From contig JAGLBH010000054.1 in assembly GCA_018260285.1 (NCBI GenBank), positions 1 through 9,545 of the forward strand: 9,545 nt of DNA. The letters run 5' to 3'. The position numbers and the translations under genes were made by a program. Origin of the DNA: Arthrobacter sp. (lineage in GTDB: Bacteria; Actinomycetota; Actinomycetes; Actinomycetales; Micrococcaceae). Positions 8,925 through 9,545 of this stretch are shown in pieces. Under the pieces are notes generated by a model. The model saw only the letters and a program-made list of their open reading frames with translations. It ran no database searches and was not told the origin of the DNA. Numbering within the stretch: position 1 is the first letter of the stretch; each line of letters starts with the position of its first letter.

Positions 8925-9335
8925 ATGCCGTGGTGGCTGAGTCTGGCGGCGCTGATCGTCAGCGCCGTGGGCGGATGGGGAGTGACGAGGCTCTGCCTCT
9001 GGGCGGGCGAGCACCGGGCGAAGGAGCCGATGCCCCGGGTGGTGATCCTCGAGCAGAAGACCGTGGATGTGGAGGACGCCATTCTCAGAGGCGGGCTCAT
9101 GATCGGCGTCCTCGAGCGCGTGGCGATCACGGGAGGCCTCTTGGCGGGATACCCAGAGGTCATCGCGGTCGTCGTCGCGATCAAGGGCCTCGGCCGGTTC
9201 AGCGAGCTCAAGAAAACGCCCGCCGCAGCAGAGCGGTTCATCGTGGGCACGATGGCCTCACTGCTGACGGCCTTCGCCGTGGCCATGGTGGCCCTGCTCA
9301 TCGCAGGGGAGCCCCTGCGGCGCAGCCTGCACTGA
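8925..9335 (+). CDS. Small integral membrane protein, partner of the SatD-like gene
   Basis: A 136-aa membrane protein. Hydrophobic segments lie at about residues 4-26, 56-73, 74-90 and 104-128, giving three or four membrane spans; a charged stretch WAGEHRAKEPMPRVVILEQK (26-45) follows the first. The block GGLMIGVLERVAITGGLLAG...AIKGLGRFSEL...ERFIVGTMASLLTA resembles, from memory, the C-terminal membrane part of DUF3307-type proteins, which are often encoded next to SatD proteins in other phyla. That link is unverified. The start is ATG 8925, with AAGGAG at 8914-8919 five bases upstream, the best Shine-Dalgarno in this unit. It lies 25 nt after the satD-like stop, so the two are probably one operon. 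No known catalytic motif is present; function unknown. Confidence 0.75.
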   Translation: MPWWLSLAALIVSAVGGWGVTRLCLWAGEHRAKEPMPRVVILEQKTVDVEDAILRGGLMIGVLERVAITGGLLAGYPEVIAVVVAIKGLGRFSELKKTPAAAERFIVGTMASLLTAFAVAMVALLIAGEPLRRSLH

Positions 9336-9356
9336 GCTGTGGCTGCGCCGCGAGGG
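9312..9356. terminator. Long GC hairpin between convergent genes (possible bidirectional terminator)
   Basis: GCGGCGCAGCC (9317-9327) and GGCTGCGCCGC (9341-9351) form a perfect 11-bp stem with a 13-nt loop. It extends outward by a U-G pair, one mismatch and three further C-G pairs (9312-9314 with 9354-9356). It overlaps the last codons of the membrane protein and lies just 3' of the minus-strand gene's stop, so it could end transcription from both sides. There is no U-run, as is common in high-GC actinobacteria. Confidence 0.55.
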
Positions 9357-9358
9357 GA

Positions 9359-9545
9359 CTAGACGGTGCCGAACTTCTTCCCGTTGACGCGCTCGGAGGC
9401 GCCCACACGGTCCAGGTACGGGGTGATCCCGCCCAGATGGAAGGGCCAGCCAGCGCCGAGGATCATGCAGAGATCGATGTCCTTGGGGCTCTCCACCACG
9501 CCCTCCTCGAGCATGAGCCCGATCTCCTGAGCGAGCGCGTCCTGC
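9359..9545 (-). CDS. 3-hydroxyacyl-CoA dehydrogenase / FadB-FadJ type fatty-acid oxidation protein, C-terminal part
   Basis: The last 61 codons of a minus-strand gene whose start lies beyond the window. The stop TAG occupies 9359-9361. The peptide contains EEGVVESPKDIDLCMILGAG, then GWPFHLGGITPYLDRVGASE, ending RVNGKKFGTV. This is the characteristic C-terminus of the 3-hydroxyacyl-CoA dehydrogenase C-terminal domain in multifunctional beta-oxidation alpha subunits: the ESP.DID......G.GWP...GG pattern followed by the .D..G stretch. The family oxidises 3-hydroxyacyl-CoA with NAD+, often fused to enoyl-CoA hydratase. Whether this copy has the hydratase half cannot be seen. It converges on the satD-like unit with only 23 nt between stops. 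Confidence 0.85.
   Translation of the reverse strand, partial: QDALAQEIGLMLEEGVVESPKDIDLCMILGAGWPFHLGGITPYLDRVGASERVNGKKFGTV

Overview
The window is GC-rich (about two thirds G+C by eye) with strong G/C preference at third codon positions. It carries an actinobacterial-type gene order: a TrmA/RumA-like RNA methyltransferase, aconitase and dxs in a row. The AcnA and Dxs sequences also have the actinobacterial style. A high-GC actinomycete (Actinomycetaceae or a nearby order) is the best guess; the genus cannot be fixed from this sequence.

Layout, left to right. (1) 1-936 (+) is the C-terminal part of a TrmA/RumA-family RNA m5U methyltransferase cut by the window edge. (2) 1063-3768 (+) is a complete aconitase, acnA, with its own candidate promoter and an 18-bp palindrome upstream and a strong intrinsic terminator downstream. 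(3) 4021-8179 (+) is a tightly packed four-gene unit: dxs, a DUF402 protein, an unrecognised 189-aa protein and an aldo/keto reductase. The junctions are 4-nt overlap, 4-nt overlap and 2-nt gap. (4) 8258-9335 (+) is a two-gene unit: a SatD-like protein (degenerate nucleotidyl-cyclase-like domain plus C-terminal helix-turn-helix) and a small membrane protein. It is preceded by two copies of a 20-bp partly palindromic element. (5) 9359-9545 (-) is the C-terminus of a 3-hydroxyacyl-CoA dehydrogenase/FadB-type protein, convergent with unit 4 across a long hairpin.

The most striking feature is that dxs is not one open frame. The thiamine-pyrophosphate domain (4021-4944) and the pyrimidine-binding plus C-terminal domains (from 4940) are both well preserved but lie in different frames. 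The usual inter-domain linker of roughly 15-20 residues is missing. This looks like a small out-of-frame deletion at a GTCGGT-type microhomology, in a gene normally essential for isoprenoid synthesis. It is a true mutation, an assembly artefact, or, less likely, a two-polypeptide DXS made by internal initiation.

Functionally the core genes are housekeeping (RNA modification, TCA cycle, MEP pathway). The SatD-like/membrane pair with its upstream repeats is the best candidate for a poorly described regulatory system here. I see no tRNA, rRNA, CRISPR array, insertion sequence or prophage signal.
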